The notes: generated by a model from the letters alone, not told the origin. DNA of 64,000 bases from Nostocoides sp. (GCA_016702415.1 JADJEA010000001.1:415001-479000), one strand, 5' to 3'; positions 1 through 8,368 are shown, numbered from the stretch's first letter. Made by a program: numbers and translations.

Positions 1-282
1 CGCGACATACAGCATCGCCTCGACGGCGGAGGAGACCACCCACAGCGGCTTGGCGCCGACTCGGTCGGCGAGTCGGCCCATCGGGATCTGGAGCAAGAGG
101 GTGAGTACCGCGGCGATGGACAGGCCGAGGCCGACCTGGGCGCCGGTCAGGCCGACGACCTGGGTGAAGAAGACGGCGGTGCCGGTGAGGAAGGAGCCGG
201 TGCCGAATGCCGACAGCACGGCCTGGAGCGCGAGGTCGCGCTCAAGCGTTGTCGGGGGAAGGATCCGGCGCCACCATGTCAC
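1..282 (-). CDS. MFS transporter, N-terminal part (cut by window edge)
   Basis: Membrane efflux or uptake carrier of the major facilitator superfamily; the substrate cannot be told. The reading frame starts at a GTG (280-282), giving MTWWRRILPP, followed by a hydrophobic segment and the loop 2-3 MFS motif A (GRLADRVGAKPL, about residues 69-80). A GGAGG ribosome site lies 8 nt upstream of the GTG (plus-strand 291-295). Only about 94 residues are present because the gene runs off the left edge. Upstream, the 10-mer TTGATGTCAA (309-318) may be an operator. Confidence 0.85.
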   Translation of the reverse strand, partial: MTWWRRILPPTTLERDLALQAVLSAFGTGSFLTGTAVFFTQVVGLTGAQVGLGLSIAAVLTLLLQIPMGRLADRVGAKPLWVVSSAVEAMLYVA

Positions 283-308
283 GGGACGATCCTCCGACCA
301 TAAGTCTC

Positions 309-318
309 TTGATGTCAA
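309..318. promoter_or_regulatory. TTGATGTCAA, possible MarR-type operator
   Basis: Dyad TTGA-TG-TCAA 27 bp upstream of the MFS start. The identical 10-mer recurs at 1770-1779. MarR-family regulators often bind dyads of this kind near MFS genes; that assignment is inference. The remaining bases of 283-413 show nothing else I can name. Confidence 0.35.
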
Positions 319-413
319 AGGACTTTTATGGTTTCTGCCGAGCAGGCACCCGCCTGGCGGCGCGACCAGCGACGGTGATGGTGACGCATAATCCTGCGCT
401 CGACGCTCATGGC

Positions 414-1745
414 TCACGCAGCGGGGGAATCGGCGAGGATGTCGTGGTTCGGGCGCCAGCCTGGTCCGAGGATCGGGGGCGGGCTGGTGGAGTGGACCTG
501 TCCCGTGGGTGTGGTCCAGGTGGTCACGCCGGCGGCATCCGTGCCGGCCCCACTGGCGCGGGTGACCACCCACCCGGGTTGTTCCTTGACGTCATTGCAT
601 CGCTCGCACAGTCCCTGGCCGTTGCGGTAGCTCGTCGGCCCGCCGTCGCTATGTCGCGTCACATGGTCGACGTCCCGGATGGGTGCGTCGCACCAGGGGG
701 CGGCACAGCATTGGTCCCGTAGGCCGATGATCTCGGCCAATGCTCCGGTGAACACCCGGCTGCGAGACTCCATCTGGGTCAGGTCCCGTCCGTTTGGGGT
801 GGTGAAGAGACGACGGATCCGTGCCGGTGTCGCCGGATTGCTCAGCCAGGCCCGAGCGTCCGGCGCCGCGAGCGGTCCGTGGCCGGGTAGCTGTCCCGGC
901 TCGTCGACCGAACGTCCAGGGTCGCCCTCGCCGAGCAGGGCACGATCGGTGATGACGAGGTTGACCATGACGGGCTGACCCTGTCCCACAGCGCGATTGG
1001 AGAGCAGCCGCAGCGCGCGGTCGGTCATGATCGCGCCGACACCCCGTCCCTCCGGACCCTCGTCCTCGTCAGCGCCAGCGACCACGGCCTCAGCGGCCCG
1101 CTTGAGCGCGGCATACGCTCCCACGACCTCCGGCAGCGGCCCGAGGACGGACAGGTAGGCCATCCCCTCCGGTGCCGGATGAACGGTGACCCGACAGGAG
1201 CGGGCCGCCCGGGCGATCTTGTCCACGACGGCCGCCGCGTCGATGCTCGCGGCAATGCGCCGGCAGGCGGCGTCCAGCTGCCGCGGGGAGAGCGTGCCGA
1301 GGTCACTGCTCAGGGCGGCGTCGATCTGCTCACGCATCCCCGGCGCGAGGCCGGAGGTCGCTCGAAACGCCACGCGCGCGTGGTGCTCACCGATCGCCCC
1401 ACGGCTGAGGGCCGCGAGAGTCTCGGGCATCTGGTCGACCAAGGCTGTGGACAGGGCCCGGAACTCATCGCCTCGGTGGGGGGAGGTATGCAGCGCCAAC
1501 GCCAGCTGAGAGCCGATCGACCGCGAGGCCTTCGCCGGGTCGCCACCAGCACTGATGTGCGCGCAGCGCGCGGAGGTGTCGAACGACTCGGCCACTCGCA
1601 CCTGAGCTGCCGCCGCAACCGCTTTCAGCTCCTCAAGACCACGGATGAGGTCGAGCCGCTCACGGTCCGAGAGTCCTTCCGGGTCAAGCCTGGTCAGCAC
1701 CTCGCGCACCCCGGCGAGGTGATCGGATGCGGTGGATGACGGCAT
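414..1745 (-). CDS. DUF222 / HNH endonuclease family protein
   Basis: 443-residue protein of the actinobacterial DUF222-HNH (13E12-like) family. The long N-terminal helical region (residues about 1-300) matches DUF222. The C-terminal HNH nuclease site is visible as CCAAPWCDAPIRDVDHV, then GLCERCNDVKEQPGW, with two CxxC-like zinc pairs and the DVDH catalytic histidine. Family members are often present in many copies per genome and their role is unknown; homing or repair-like nuclease activity is inferred. The start ATG is 25 bp from a TTGATGTCAA dyad and divergent from the vapBC pair. The frame is intact. Confidence 0.9.
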   Translation of the reverse strand: MPSSTASDHLAGVREVLTRLDPEGLSDRERLDLIRGLEELKAVAAAAQVRVAESFDTSARCAHISAGGDPAKASRSIGSQLALALHTSPHRGDEFRALSTALVDQMPETLAALSRGAIGEHHARVAFRATSGLAPGMREQIDAALSSDLGTLSPRQLDAACRRIAASIDAAAVVDKIARAARSCRVTVHPAPEGMAYLSVLGPLPEVVGAYAALKRAAEAVVAGADEDEGPEGRGVGAIMTDRALRLLSNRAVGQGQPVMVNLVITDRALLGEGDPGRSVDEPGQLPGHGPLAAPDARAWLSNPATPARIRRLFTTPNGRDLTQMESRSRVFTGALAEIIGLRDQCCAAPWCDAPIRDVDHVTRHSDGGPTSYRNGQGLCERCNDVKEQPGWVVTRASGAGTDAAGVTTWTTPTGQVHSTSPPPILGPGWRPNHDILADSPAA

Positions 1746-1769
1746 ACTTCATCGTATGTTTGTTCGATA

Positions 1770-1779
1770 TTGATGTCAA
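1770..1779. promoter_or_regulatory. Second TTGATGTCAA dyad
   Basis: Identical to the dyad at 309-318. It sits in the divergent space between the HNH gene (start 1745) and vapB (start 1860). Which gene it would control is not clear. Confidence 0.3.
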
Positions 1780-1859
1780 GCGCACTGGTCACGAAAGGAA
1801 GTTGCTGCTCACCTCCGCTGATAGCAACGCATCAACGGGTGTGACGCTATGCTGTCAGG

Positions 1860-2111
1860 ATGCGCACCACCGTCACCCTCGATCCCGATGTCGAGCATCT
1901 TCTGCAGCGCCGCATGAGCGAAAAGAAGGTGTCCTTCAAGCGCGCCCTCAACGATGCGATCCGCGAGTCCGCCGCCGCGCGACCTGTGGTCCACGTCGAG
2001 ACGCCGACCTTCGATCTTGGAGTGCCCGCGATCGATCTGACCAAGGCGATGCGGATCTCGGCCGAGCTCGAGGACGAAACCCTCATCGCCGGTCTCCGGC
2101 GGGGCGCATGA
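1860..2111 (+). CDS. vapB: VapB-type antitoxin
   Basis: 83-residue antitoxin. The N-terminus (MRTTVTLDPDVEHLLQRRM) has the ribbon-helix-helix pattern expected for DNA binding and autorepression, and the C-terminus (about residues 45-83) would cover the toxin. The stop TGA overlaps the toxin ATG (ATGA), as expected for a co-translated toxin-antitoxin pair. The antitoxin is expected to neutralise the PIN-domain RNase encoded next. Confidence 0.85.
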   Translation: MRTTVTLDPDVEHLLQRRMSEKKVSFKRALNDAIRESAAARPVVHVETPTFDLGVPAIDLTKAMRISAELEDETLIAGLRRGA

Positions 2112-2533
2112 CGATCGTCGACGTCAATGTCTTGCTGAACGCGGTCAATACCTCAGCCCCAGACCACAAGGTCGCCAAGTCGTGGCTCGATGCGGCCCTC
2201 AGCGGCGGTGGTCCTGTGGGCTTCACATGGGCCGCGCTTCTCGCCGTCATACGGCTCACCACGCGCCCCGGACTGTTCGCGCGGCCGCTCACGGTCGCCG
2301 AGGTCAGCGCCGTCGTGAGAGCGTGGCTCGACGCTCCCACTGCGATCGTCCTTCACCCCACCACGCGTCACCTCGACCTGCTCACCAGTCTGCTGACAGA
2401 GGCCGGGACAGGAGGCAATCTCACCTCGGATGCGCATCTGGCGGCATTGGCGCTCGAACACCGCGCGACTGTGGTGACCTTCGACGCCGATTTCGATCGG
2501 TTCCCCGGCGTGCGATGGAATCGGCCGGCTTGA
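2108..2533 (+). CDS. vapC: VapC-type PIN-domain ribonuclease toxin
   Basis: 141-residue PIN-domain toxin, a Mg-dependent RNase that inhibits growth when freed from its antitoxin. Acidic residues typical of PIN active sites are visible: D5 in MTIVDVNVLL, the central acidic residues, and the C-terminal GGNLTSDAHLAALA...VVTFDADFDRF. The gene is intact and overlaps vapB by 4 bp. The stop codon lies 3 bp before a CRISPR-like repeat (2537-2564). Confidence 0.88.
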   Translation: MTIVDVNVLLNAVNTSAPDHKVAKSWLDAALSGGGPVGFTWAALLAVIRLTTRPGLFARPLTVAEVSAVVRAWLDAPTAIVLHPTTRHLDLLTSLLTEAGTGGNLTSDAHLAALALEHRATVVTFDADFDRFPGVRWNRPA

Positions 2534-2536
2534 TGA

Positions 2537-2564
2537 GGCTCATCCCCGCTGGCGCGGGGCGGAC
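2537..2564 (+). CRISPR. Solitary type I-E-like CRISPR repeat (relic)
   Basis: The 28 bp beginning GGCTCATCCCCGCTGGCGCG resemble type I-E repeats common in actinobacteria (GGCTCATCCCCGC...GCGGGG), from memory with about four differences, mainly at the 3' end. Inner arms CCCCGC/GCGGGG form the usual hairpin. No second copy lies within the following 60-70 bp and no cas gene is in the window, so this is a lone relic or a chance hairpin. Confidence 0.4.
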
Positions 2565-2575
2565 GCATGGTGTTG

Positions 2576-2700
2576 ACCGGGGTAGCGCGGTGTAGTTCCG
2601 CGAGGACCACATAACTCGCGTCGTAGGCAGTCAGGTTGCGCCGCAGGCCCCGGACCTGCTCGACCTGGCTGTCGCCGCCTACGCATCACACACCACAGCA
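2576..2700 (-). pseudogene. VapC toxin C-terminal remnant
   Basis: On the minus strand one reads EQVRGLRRNLTAYDASYVVL, the helix-loop segment typical of the C-terminal third of FitB/VapC toxins (compare LRENLTVYDAAYVALAEALQ in the locus at 19.1 kb). The N-terminal two thirds are missing. It lies just 3' of the antitoxin at 2733-2969, so this is a toxin-antitoxin locus whose toxin has largely been deleted. Confidence 0.6.
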
Positions 2701-2732
2701 CGCGGCGCGCGGACGGGGCGTCGGCCGCAGGC

Positions 2733-2969
2733 TCATCGACGATCGGCGTCGCGCGCGCTCAGAATGGCGGCGGCATCCACGCGGAGTCCGGTCGCGTCGA
2801 CCCGCGAACGGATGCGCGCGATCACGTCGGCGACGGCCGGGCGGGCGGCCGTCGCCACGAGCAGTGCGCGCAGGAACTCTTGCAGCGACATACCGGCCCG
2901 AGCGGCGCGCGCGGCGAGCTCGTCCCGGGTGTGTTCCGGCACTTCCCGGACGGTCACGGCGACACCCAT
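2733..2969 (-). CDS. FitA/VapB-type antitoxin, orphaned
   Basis: 78-residue antitoxin beginning MGVAVTVREVPEHTRDELAA, with AGMSLQEFLRALLV as the second helix of a ribbon-helix-helix domain and a C-terminal tail for toxin binding. The expected PIN toxin downstream is only a remnant (2576-2700). Such orphans can persist as transcriptional repressors. The frame is intact. Confidence 0.75.
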   Translation of the reverse strand: MGVAVTVREVPEHTRDELAARAARAGMSLQEFLRALLVATAARPAVADVIARIRSRVDATGLRVDAAAILSARDADRR

Positions 2970-3034
2970 GCAGCGATATCAGCTGCATGCGCTGCAAGAC
3001 AGCAGCGGCGAGGGAGGAGCGCGGGCCGGAGTTG

Positions 3035-3906
3035 TCAGCGGTTCGTGCCCGGCGCGACGGGGATGGTGTCGCGGTCGGCATACCCGGCCGGAGTCAGTCC
3101 AGTGATCCGCCGGAAGTCGCGGATCAGGTGCGCTTGGTCGAACCAGCCGAACTCGTGGGCCAGCTCGGTCAGGCTGCCGGGCCAGCCGCGATCCAGCGCC
3201 GCCACCGCCGCCATCACCCGCGCTCGCACCAGCATGCGCTTGGGACCCACGCCGGTGTAGCGGCGAAAGGTGCGCTGCAACGTCCGCATGTCGCAGCCCA
3301 CCCGGTCCGCCACGTCGTCCAATCTCGCGACCGTGGGGTCATCCAGCAGCGCGTGCATCATCCGGAAGCGGTCGTAGCCAGCGTCCGTGGAGGGGCCCAA
3401 GCCGAGCAACCAGGCGTCCAGCCGCGAGGATGCCTCGGACGCCGAGGGTGGCAGCTCGGACGCCCAGGCGTCTGAGCCGAACCACTGCGCAGCCGGGACC
3501 GTCCGGTCGCGCAGGGCCGCCAGGTCCGCGTTCGCGAACGCCACGGTGCCGTCCACCTGGAACTTCACGGCGACGACGGACCCGGACCCGCGCAGGCTCA
3601 CATCGAAGCGCCTGACCGTCGCCGGACCGGTCAACCAGAACCCCGGCCCTGGTCGTGCCAGGGCGCGCGATCCCCCCACGCTCGATGGAGAGGTTCACCG
3701 CCGGGTCGTCCACGGTCGCGGGTGTGGAAGATCTTGCCTGGGGCCAAGTCCCACTCGACCGACCAGTACTGGTCGATCCACGGGGCCAAATCGGTGCAGG
3801 GCTCGGCGAAGTCATAGCGAACGTGCCGGAGCAGCTCGTCCGGACGCAGAACGTGGCCGAACATGTGCTCCGGTGTCGCGTTCGTGCAATCGTCGGGCGT
3901 GGCCAT
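3035..3906 (-). pseudogene. AraC-family transcriptional regulator, frameshifted
   Basis: Three overlapping minus-strand frames join into one regulator. The N-terminus runs 3906 to about 3725 (MATPDDCTNATPEHMFGHVL), the middle TVDDPAVNLSIERGG lies in a second frame, and the remainder to 3035 in a third. The C-terminal HTH is clear: DDVADRVGCDMRTLQRTFRR, then TELAHEFGWFDQAHLIRDFR, the two helix-turn-helix units of AraC proteins. The start may be the internal Met at 3864, because the ATG at 3906 leaves only 17 bp to the divergent VOC gene. The short indels could be sequencing errors. Confidence 0.75.
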
Positions 3907-3923
3907 GGCACCAGCATGCCCGC

Positions 3924-4293
3924 ATGAACGAGCACGACATCACCTTGGCCATGGTCACCCTCGATGCCCCCGACGCCAGCGCCCTCGGCGCCTTCTGGTC
4001 GCAGGTCCTGGGCTGGCCCATCGTCTACAGCGACGAGCAGTACGCGATGCTCCAGGGGCCGGCCCACAAGCTCGGCATCGGCACCATCGCCGACTATGTG
4101 CGCCCACCGTGGCCCGACCATGGTCACAAGCAGTTCCACTTCGACCTCGCCGCGGACGACCTGGAGGCTGCTGCGACCCGGTGCGTCGAACTCGGGGCGA
4201 CCAGGCCGGACGTCCAGCCGGGCGAGACCTGGATCGTCTTGCTCGACCCGGCACCACCCCTTCTGTATTACCGACACCAAGGCATGGGCGTGA
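3924..4293 (+). pseudogene. VOC/glyoxalase-like protein, one frameshift
   Basis: Small protein of the vicinal oxygen chelate fold (MNEHDITLAMVTLDAPDASA...), probably a metal-dependent lyase, dioxygenase or resistance-type binding protein; the substrate is unknown. Near 4250 the frame slips: the expected VOC ending DPAGHPFCI appears as DPA in one frame and HPFCITDTKAWA-stop in the next, ending at 4293. The total of 370 nt is not a multiple of three. Divergent from the AraC gene, which is its likely regulator. Confidence 0.7.
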
Positions 4294-4295
4294 CC

Positions 4296-4715
4296 ATGGA
4301 CCCCGTCGACTACACCGACACCTTCATCGCGCTCGCCCCTGGCTCGGAGGGGCCGGCGAGAGTTCCCGCGGAGCGCGGCGGAAAGCCGACCATCGCGTCG
4401 GCGACGTGGGCCATGATTCACGAGGCTCCCTACCGGCACACCTCGGGCGACGTCATCTTCACCGTGTGGGCCGATCGCCGGGGCGTGCCGGACCGCGAGC
4501 GGGCAGCGGCGCGCGCGGAGTTCTATTCCGTCGGACGTCCCTGCCTGCGCGCCTCCGACCTCGGGAAGGCGTATGGCTGGGGCGTCCACGCGGACGCGGC
4601 CGGACGGCTCGCCCTTTACCCGTACGGGTCGACCGAGTATGACGCCCTGGCATCCGGGGTCGCCCCCGACGGCACGGCGGTGACGGTCGTGCGGGCGATG
4701 CGCGCCAAGCGCTGA
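4296..4715 (+). CDS. DUF6157-like protein
   Basis: 139-residue protein starting at ATG 4296 (MDPVDYTDTFIALAPGSEGP). It contains VPAERGGKPTIASATWAM, FTVWADRRGVPDRERAAARA and CLRASDLGKAYGWGVHAD, the recurring blocks of a conserved bacterial family I recall as DUF6157. Function is unknown. In the raw frame it looks fused to the VOC gene, but that is a product of the frameshift at about 4250; the VOC stop at 4291-4293 separates them by 2 bp. Likely co-transcribed with the VOC gene. Confidence 0.75.
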   Translation: MDPVDYTDTFIALAPGSEGPARVPAERGGKPTIASATWAMIHEAPYRHTSGDVIFTVWADRRGVPDRERAAARAEFYSVGRPCLRASDLGKAYGWGVHADAAGRLALYPYGSTEYDALASGVAPDGTAVTVVRAMRAKR

Positions 4716-4824
4716 CCGGCGCGGCCCGGTGGGCGGATCGGCGGATCGGCCAGGTGGGCGCCCGGGTTTTCCAGCGCGATCAGCGCGCCAGGCCCAGTGC
4801 CAGGCTGGCCGTACAGTGCTCACC

Positions 4825-5229
4825 ATGACCGGCACCGGCACGTCCGAGGATCCCTGGCAGCTGACGACGGCACCGGGCACGTCGGCATACACGATGTGGC
4901 GCGACGAGGGCGGCGACCCCCCGGCGCTGGTATGCCGTGTCGGCTCGACCACGCTGCGCTATCACCTGAGCGCCATCGACGACCTCGCCGCCTGGCTGCG
5001 CGAGCAGGCTGACTGGGTCGAGTTGGGCGCGGCCGATGAGGGCAAGGTGGCCAAGCCGGGCACGGTCGAGGCGTGGGGCCGCGACGAGAGCAACCCGGTG
5101 GGCGGCTGGTACGGCCTCCGTAAGGGCTACCGAGGCCGGTTCGGGATGTACCTCCCGCCGCTCCTCGAGGCGCTCGGACTGGTCGAGCTCGAGCACAACC
5201 CGCGCAACAACCGCGTGCGCGCGCTCTAG
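4825..5229 (+). CDS. Conserved hypothetical protein (134 aa)
   Basis: Soluble 134-residue protein starting MTGTGTSEDPWQLTTAPGTS, with a C-terminal block KPGTVEAWGRDESNPVGGWY followed by GLRKGYRGRFGMYLPPLLEA. I recognise the pattern from actinobacterial genomes, where it is a domain of unknown function; no catalytic motif is obvious. The gene stands alone: 109 bp to the previous gene and about 100 bp to the kinase. Confidence 0.7.
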   Translation: MTGTGTSEDPWQLTTAPGTSAYTMWRDEGGDPPALVCRVGSTTLRYHLSAIDDLAAWLREQADWVELGAADEGKVAKPGTVEAWGRDESNPVGGWYGLRKGYRGRFGMYLPPLLEALGLVELEHNPRNNRVRAL

Positions 5230-5328
5230 CTGCACCCAGGCCTGGGGCTCGCATACCTGACGGCGATCGGCTCGATGATCCGCCTCAAGGAGGAAGACCG
5301 CGGGAACCGACCCGCCTAGCCTGGAGGG

Positions 5329-6915
5329 ATGACGCCCACCCGCGCTGACCTCGTGGTGACGCTGGGATGCGTCACGTCAGCGGCCTGCATCACCGTGGTG
5401 GGCGGATTCGGACTGCCGGAGTTGCTCTTCTTCGGAGTGATGCTGACCTCGCTCGCGTTCGTGGCGCGCGAGGCCTGGAGGGCTGGGGTGCGTGCGCGAG
5501 TGGCACGCCGGGAAGCCGCCGGAGCGGCGAGGATCCATCCCGACCATGTGGCGGCCATGGCCGTGCGTGACGAGCGGCGTCGTCTGTCGGAGGACATCCC
5601 CGCCGAGCTCCGTCGGCTGTTCATTCACGTGCGCATCGAGGCCGCTCAGGTCGAGGACCACGCCGCCACGGCTCGCCGGATCCACCGCCACGCGCGGCTC
5701 GCCTCGAGCGAGTTGCGACGGCTGCTTGGGCTGTTGCGAGATACGGGCCACCCAGTCGACCTGATCGAGGTGGGGCCAGCCCGTCCGACCCGGATACCTC
5801 GGCGGGATCTTGCGTTCGCCGCCGCGGCTGGGGTGCTGGCACTCGTGGAGTCGATCACCTATGGCCATATGGAGCAGGGGCAGGTGCCCTGGTGGGGCGT
5901 CGCGCTGACGGTGATTGTGGCCATCGCGGTGGCGGGCCGGACGCTCTCACCGACGGTCGCGGCGCTCTTCGCGGCCTCATCGGTAGCCCTTGGCGCAGTG
6001 GCGTCGCACGAAGTGCTGTGGGGGTTTTGGATGCTGATCACCGTGACGGGCCTGGTCTGGGGCACGATGGGCATTCCGGGGTCGCCATGGCGTCGCACCG
6101 CGGCCATGCTCCTCTTCGCCGGAACGGCAATCACATCGGCATGGGTGCACGACCACGAGAACGCCGTCATCACCACGGTCGTGGTCTGCGTCCTGCTGTC
6201 CGTGGCGCTGATCATCCGTGTCGAACGGGGACGGGCGCAACGCGCCCTGGGCCTCGCGTCGCACTACCGGTCGACCCTCGACCGGGCCGCGGCCGCGGCA
6301 GTCGAGGCCGACCGGGCGGCGTTCGCCCGGGAGATCCACGACTCGGTGTCGCACGCGGTCGGCCTCATCGCCATGCAGGCTGGTGCCGCCGAGGTCTCGG
6401 CCGACCGGGACCCGGAGTCGGCCAGGCGCGCTCTCGAGGTGGTCGAGAGCGCAGCGATCGAGGCTCTGGCCGATCTCGACCGTCTCCACCCCGAGTCCCA
6501 CGCTCCCGCCCGAACACCACGGGATGTGGCAGCGCTCGTCGACCGGATCCGGGCCAGCGGAACGTCAGTCACCCTATCCGGCCTGGATCAGTTGCCCCCC
6601 AAGGGATCTGAGCTGGTCTACCGCATCGTGCAGGAGGCCCTGACCAATGTCGTCCGACACGGACGAGGGGCACCGGCCAGCGTCAGCGTCGAGAGTGGCC
6701 CCGGCCATCTCACCGTCACAGTCACCGACAGCGGGCCCGGGGCCGGTGTGCCTCGCGAGCATGGCTCCGGCCTGGTGGGACTGGCAGAGCGGGTGGCTCA
6801 CGCGGGTGGCCGCCTCCATACCGGAACCCCCGCCGGAGGGAGGGGCTTCGTCGTCAAGGCCACTCTGCCAGCGTCCCGCGCCCCTCTGCCAGCGTCCCGC
6901 GCGCCGGTCACATGA
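5329..6915 (+). CDS. NarL/DesK-type sensor histidine kinase
   Basis: 528-residue membrane kinase that should autophosphorylate on His337 (FAREIHDSVSHAVGLIAM, HisKA_3 type) and pass phosphate to the response regulator that follows. N-terminal hydrophobic segments lie at about residues 8-48. Residues 85-140 (DIPAELRR...ARRIHRHARLASSELRRLLG) resemble a second, histidine-poor DHp helix. Four or five further membrane segments cover about 160-296, and an HATPase_c domain ends the protein (TDSGPGAGVP, GSGLVGLAERV). The last 40 bp contain a 21-bp tandem duplication giving LPASRAPLPASRAP. The stop overlaps the regulator start (ATGA). Confidence 0.9.
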   Translation: MTPTRADLVVTLGCVTSAACITVVGGFGLPELLFFGVMLTSLAFVAREAWRAGVRARVARREAAGAARIHPDHVAAMAVRDERRRLSEDIPAELRRLFIHVRIEAAQVEDHAATARRIHRHARLASSELRRLLGLLRDTGHPVDLIEVGPARPTRIPRRDLAFAAAAGVLALVESITYGHMEQGQVPWWGVALTVIVAIAVAGRTLSPTVAALFAASSVALGAVASHEVLWGFWMLITVTGLVWGTMGIPGSPWRRTAAMLLFAGTAITSAWVHDHENAVITTVVVCVLLSVALIIRVERGRAQRALGLASHYRSTLDRAAAAAVEADRAAFAREIHDSVSHAVGLIAMQAGAAEVSADRDPESARRALEVVESAAIEALADLDRLHPESHAPARTPRDVAALVDRIRASGTSVTLSGLDQLPPKGSELVYRIVQEALTNVVRHGRGAPASVSVESGPGHLTVTVTDSGPGAGVPREHGSGLVGLAERVAHAGGRLHTGTPAGGRGFVVKATLPASRAPLPASRAPVT

Positions 6916-7556
6916 CCGTGCGGGTCGTGGTGGTCGATGACCACGAGTTGCTGCGCGCAGGCCTGGTCACTGTCCTCGGGAGCGATGGAGCCATCGAGGT
7001 CGTTGGCGAGGCAGCGGACGGCCCGACCGCTGTGCGCCTGGCGATGGACCACCGTCCGGATATCGTGCTGATGGATGTGGAGATGCCAGGTGGCGACGGC
7101 ATCAGTGCGACTCGTCAGATCCGCGCCACCCTGCCTGACACTCGGGTGTTGATCCTCACGATGTTCGATCTCGACGAATACGTCGTGCAGGGCCTGCGCG
7201 CGGGCGCCTCGGGATTCTTGCTGAAGACCACCGAGCCGCGTGGACTAGTGCAGGCGGTGCTCGCCTGCGCGGCCGGCCAATCGACGATCGGGCCAACGGT
7301 TCTGGCGCGGCTTCTCGACGGCGTGTCGGTGCGACTACCCGACCGTAGGCCCCACCCAGGACTGACCGAATTGACCGAGCGGGAGCTCGACGTCCTCAAG
7401 GCCATGACGCGTGGCCTGTCCAATGCCGAGATCGGGCACACGCTGTTCCTCGCCGAGTCCACCGTCAAATCCCATGTCGCCCAGATCCTCGCCAAGCTCG
7501 GCGTGCGGGACCGGCTGCAAGCCGTGGTCGTCGCCTACCGCCACGGCCTCGACTGA
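6912..7556 (+). CDS. NarL/LuxR-family response regulator
   Basis: 214 residues. Receiver domain with acidic pocket D9/D10, phospho-acceptor D55 (VLMDVEMPG), T82 and K104 (GFLLKTT). The C-terminal LuxR-type HTH is ELTERELDVLKAMTRGLSNA followed by STVKSHVAQILAKLGVRDR. It is the cognate partner of the kinase with which it overlaps by 4 bp. The downstream 137 bp contain an 8-bp inverted repeat (7585-7592/7614-7621) that may be an operator for, or terminator before, the next gene. Confidence 0.92.
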   Translation: MTVRVVVVDDHELLRAGLVTVLGSDGAIEVVGEAADGPTAVRLAMDHRPDIVLMDVEMPGGDGISATRQIRATLPDTRVLILTMFDLDEYVVQGLRAGASGFLLKTTEPRGLVQAVLACAAGQSTIGPTVLARLLDGVSVRLPDRRPHPGLTELTERELDVLKAMTRGLSNAEIGHTLFLAESTVKSHVAQILAKLGVRDRLQAVVVAYRHGLD

Positions 7557-7584
7557 TCGGCCCCCCAGTCTCCTTCTCGAGACG

Positions 7585-7621
7585 GGTCGTGCATCGTCCC
7601 CGAGGAGACAATCGCACGACC
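7585..7621. promoter_or_regulatory. Inverted repeat GGTCGTGC/GCACGACC
   Basis: Perfect 8-bp arms with a 21-nt loop between the response regulator and the 7694 gene. The adjacent CTTAAG and the downstream AGGAG ribosome site suggest a promoter or operator region as much as a terminator. Confidence 0.3.
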
Positions 7622-7693
7622 TTAAGACGGATGCGGCCGACCCTCCGTGTCGCGGAGCCTGGATGGACGACCACTTCCAGGTAGGAGCACCCG

Positions 7694-8329
7694 ATGAGAA
7701 CCCACCACAAGATCGCGCTTGGCCTGACCGTGCCCTGGGTCGCCCTGCTCGGCTACGACTTCGCCCACCGCGTCTCTGAGGGGACCGGCACGTGGGTGAC
7801 CGACAGCGACCTCGTCGAGAGCAGAGTGTTCTCGGTGACCACAACCGTGGCCATCGGTGCGATGTTCGCGAGCCTGGCTTGGGTTGTGCATGCCGAGCGA
7901 GCGCGATTCGCCGACGCGCCGAGAGCGGCGCGGTGGGCGCGCCGACCGCTCCTCGTCTCGCTGATCGCACTGACGGTCGGCTTCTGTCTGGTGAGCCCGA
8001 CCCAGGTGGCGCTCGGCGTGAAGAGCGGACTGTTCTACGACATCTCCGGTCTGGTGGCCTTCGTCGCGATCTCCGGATTGAGCCTGTCGGCCCTGACCGT
8101 CGGCCTGGCGTCGGTGCGCAGCATGGCCCTGGGATACGGCGGCCGCATCCTGGCCCTCATCCTGCCCGCTGTGCTCCTGGGCGCGGCGGCGGCCCTGTAT
8201 GCCGACGCCCCTGTCAGTCCGGTTTTCGGCACTTTCGTTGCCCTCGTCGGCCTGGCCACCCTGGGCCTCGGTCTTCCCGGCCAGGCCGTTGGTGCCCGCG
8301 GGGTGGTTGACGGCCAGCACCACCCCTGA
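7694..8329 (+). CDS. Integral membrane protein of unknown function (211 aa)
   Basis: 211 residues with about five hydrophobic segments (KIALGLTVPWVALLGYDFA, TTTVAIGAMFASLAWVV, PLLVSLIALTVGFCLVS, GLVAFVAISGLSLSALTVG, ILALILPAVLLGAAAALY). The start is supported by an AGGAG about 9 nt upstream. Its position directly after the two-component pair suggests it may be the regulated target; this is inference from order only. No family is recognised. Confidence 0.65.
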   Translation: MRTHHKIALGLTVPWVALLGYDFAHRVSEGTGTWVTDSDLVESRVFSVTTTVAIGAMFASLAWVVHAERARFADAPRAARWARRPLLVSLIALTVGFCLVSPTQVALGVKSGLFYDISGLVAFVAISGLSLSALTVGLASVRSMALGYGGRILALILPAVLLGAAAALYADAPVSPVFGTFVALVGLATLGLGLPGQAVGARGVVDGQHHP

Positions 8330-8368
8330 GCTGCACCCGCATGCGGGGGCCTCGCCGCAAGCACGGGT

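Noticed and set aside
3924..4715. VOC-DUF6157 fusion protein
   Set aside because: The expected VOC ending is present in the next frame and stops at 4293, two bases before an ATG that starts a normal-length DUF6157-like protein, so the fusion is a frameshift product.
8332..8368. CCCGCATGCGGG as a terminator between convergent genes
   Set aside because: A 12-bp palindrome with at most four stem pairs and no T-run; too weak to call.
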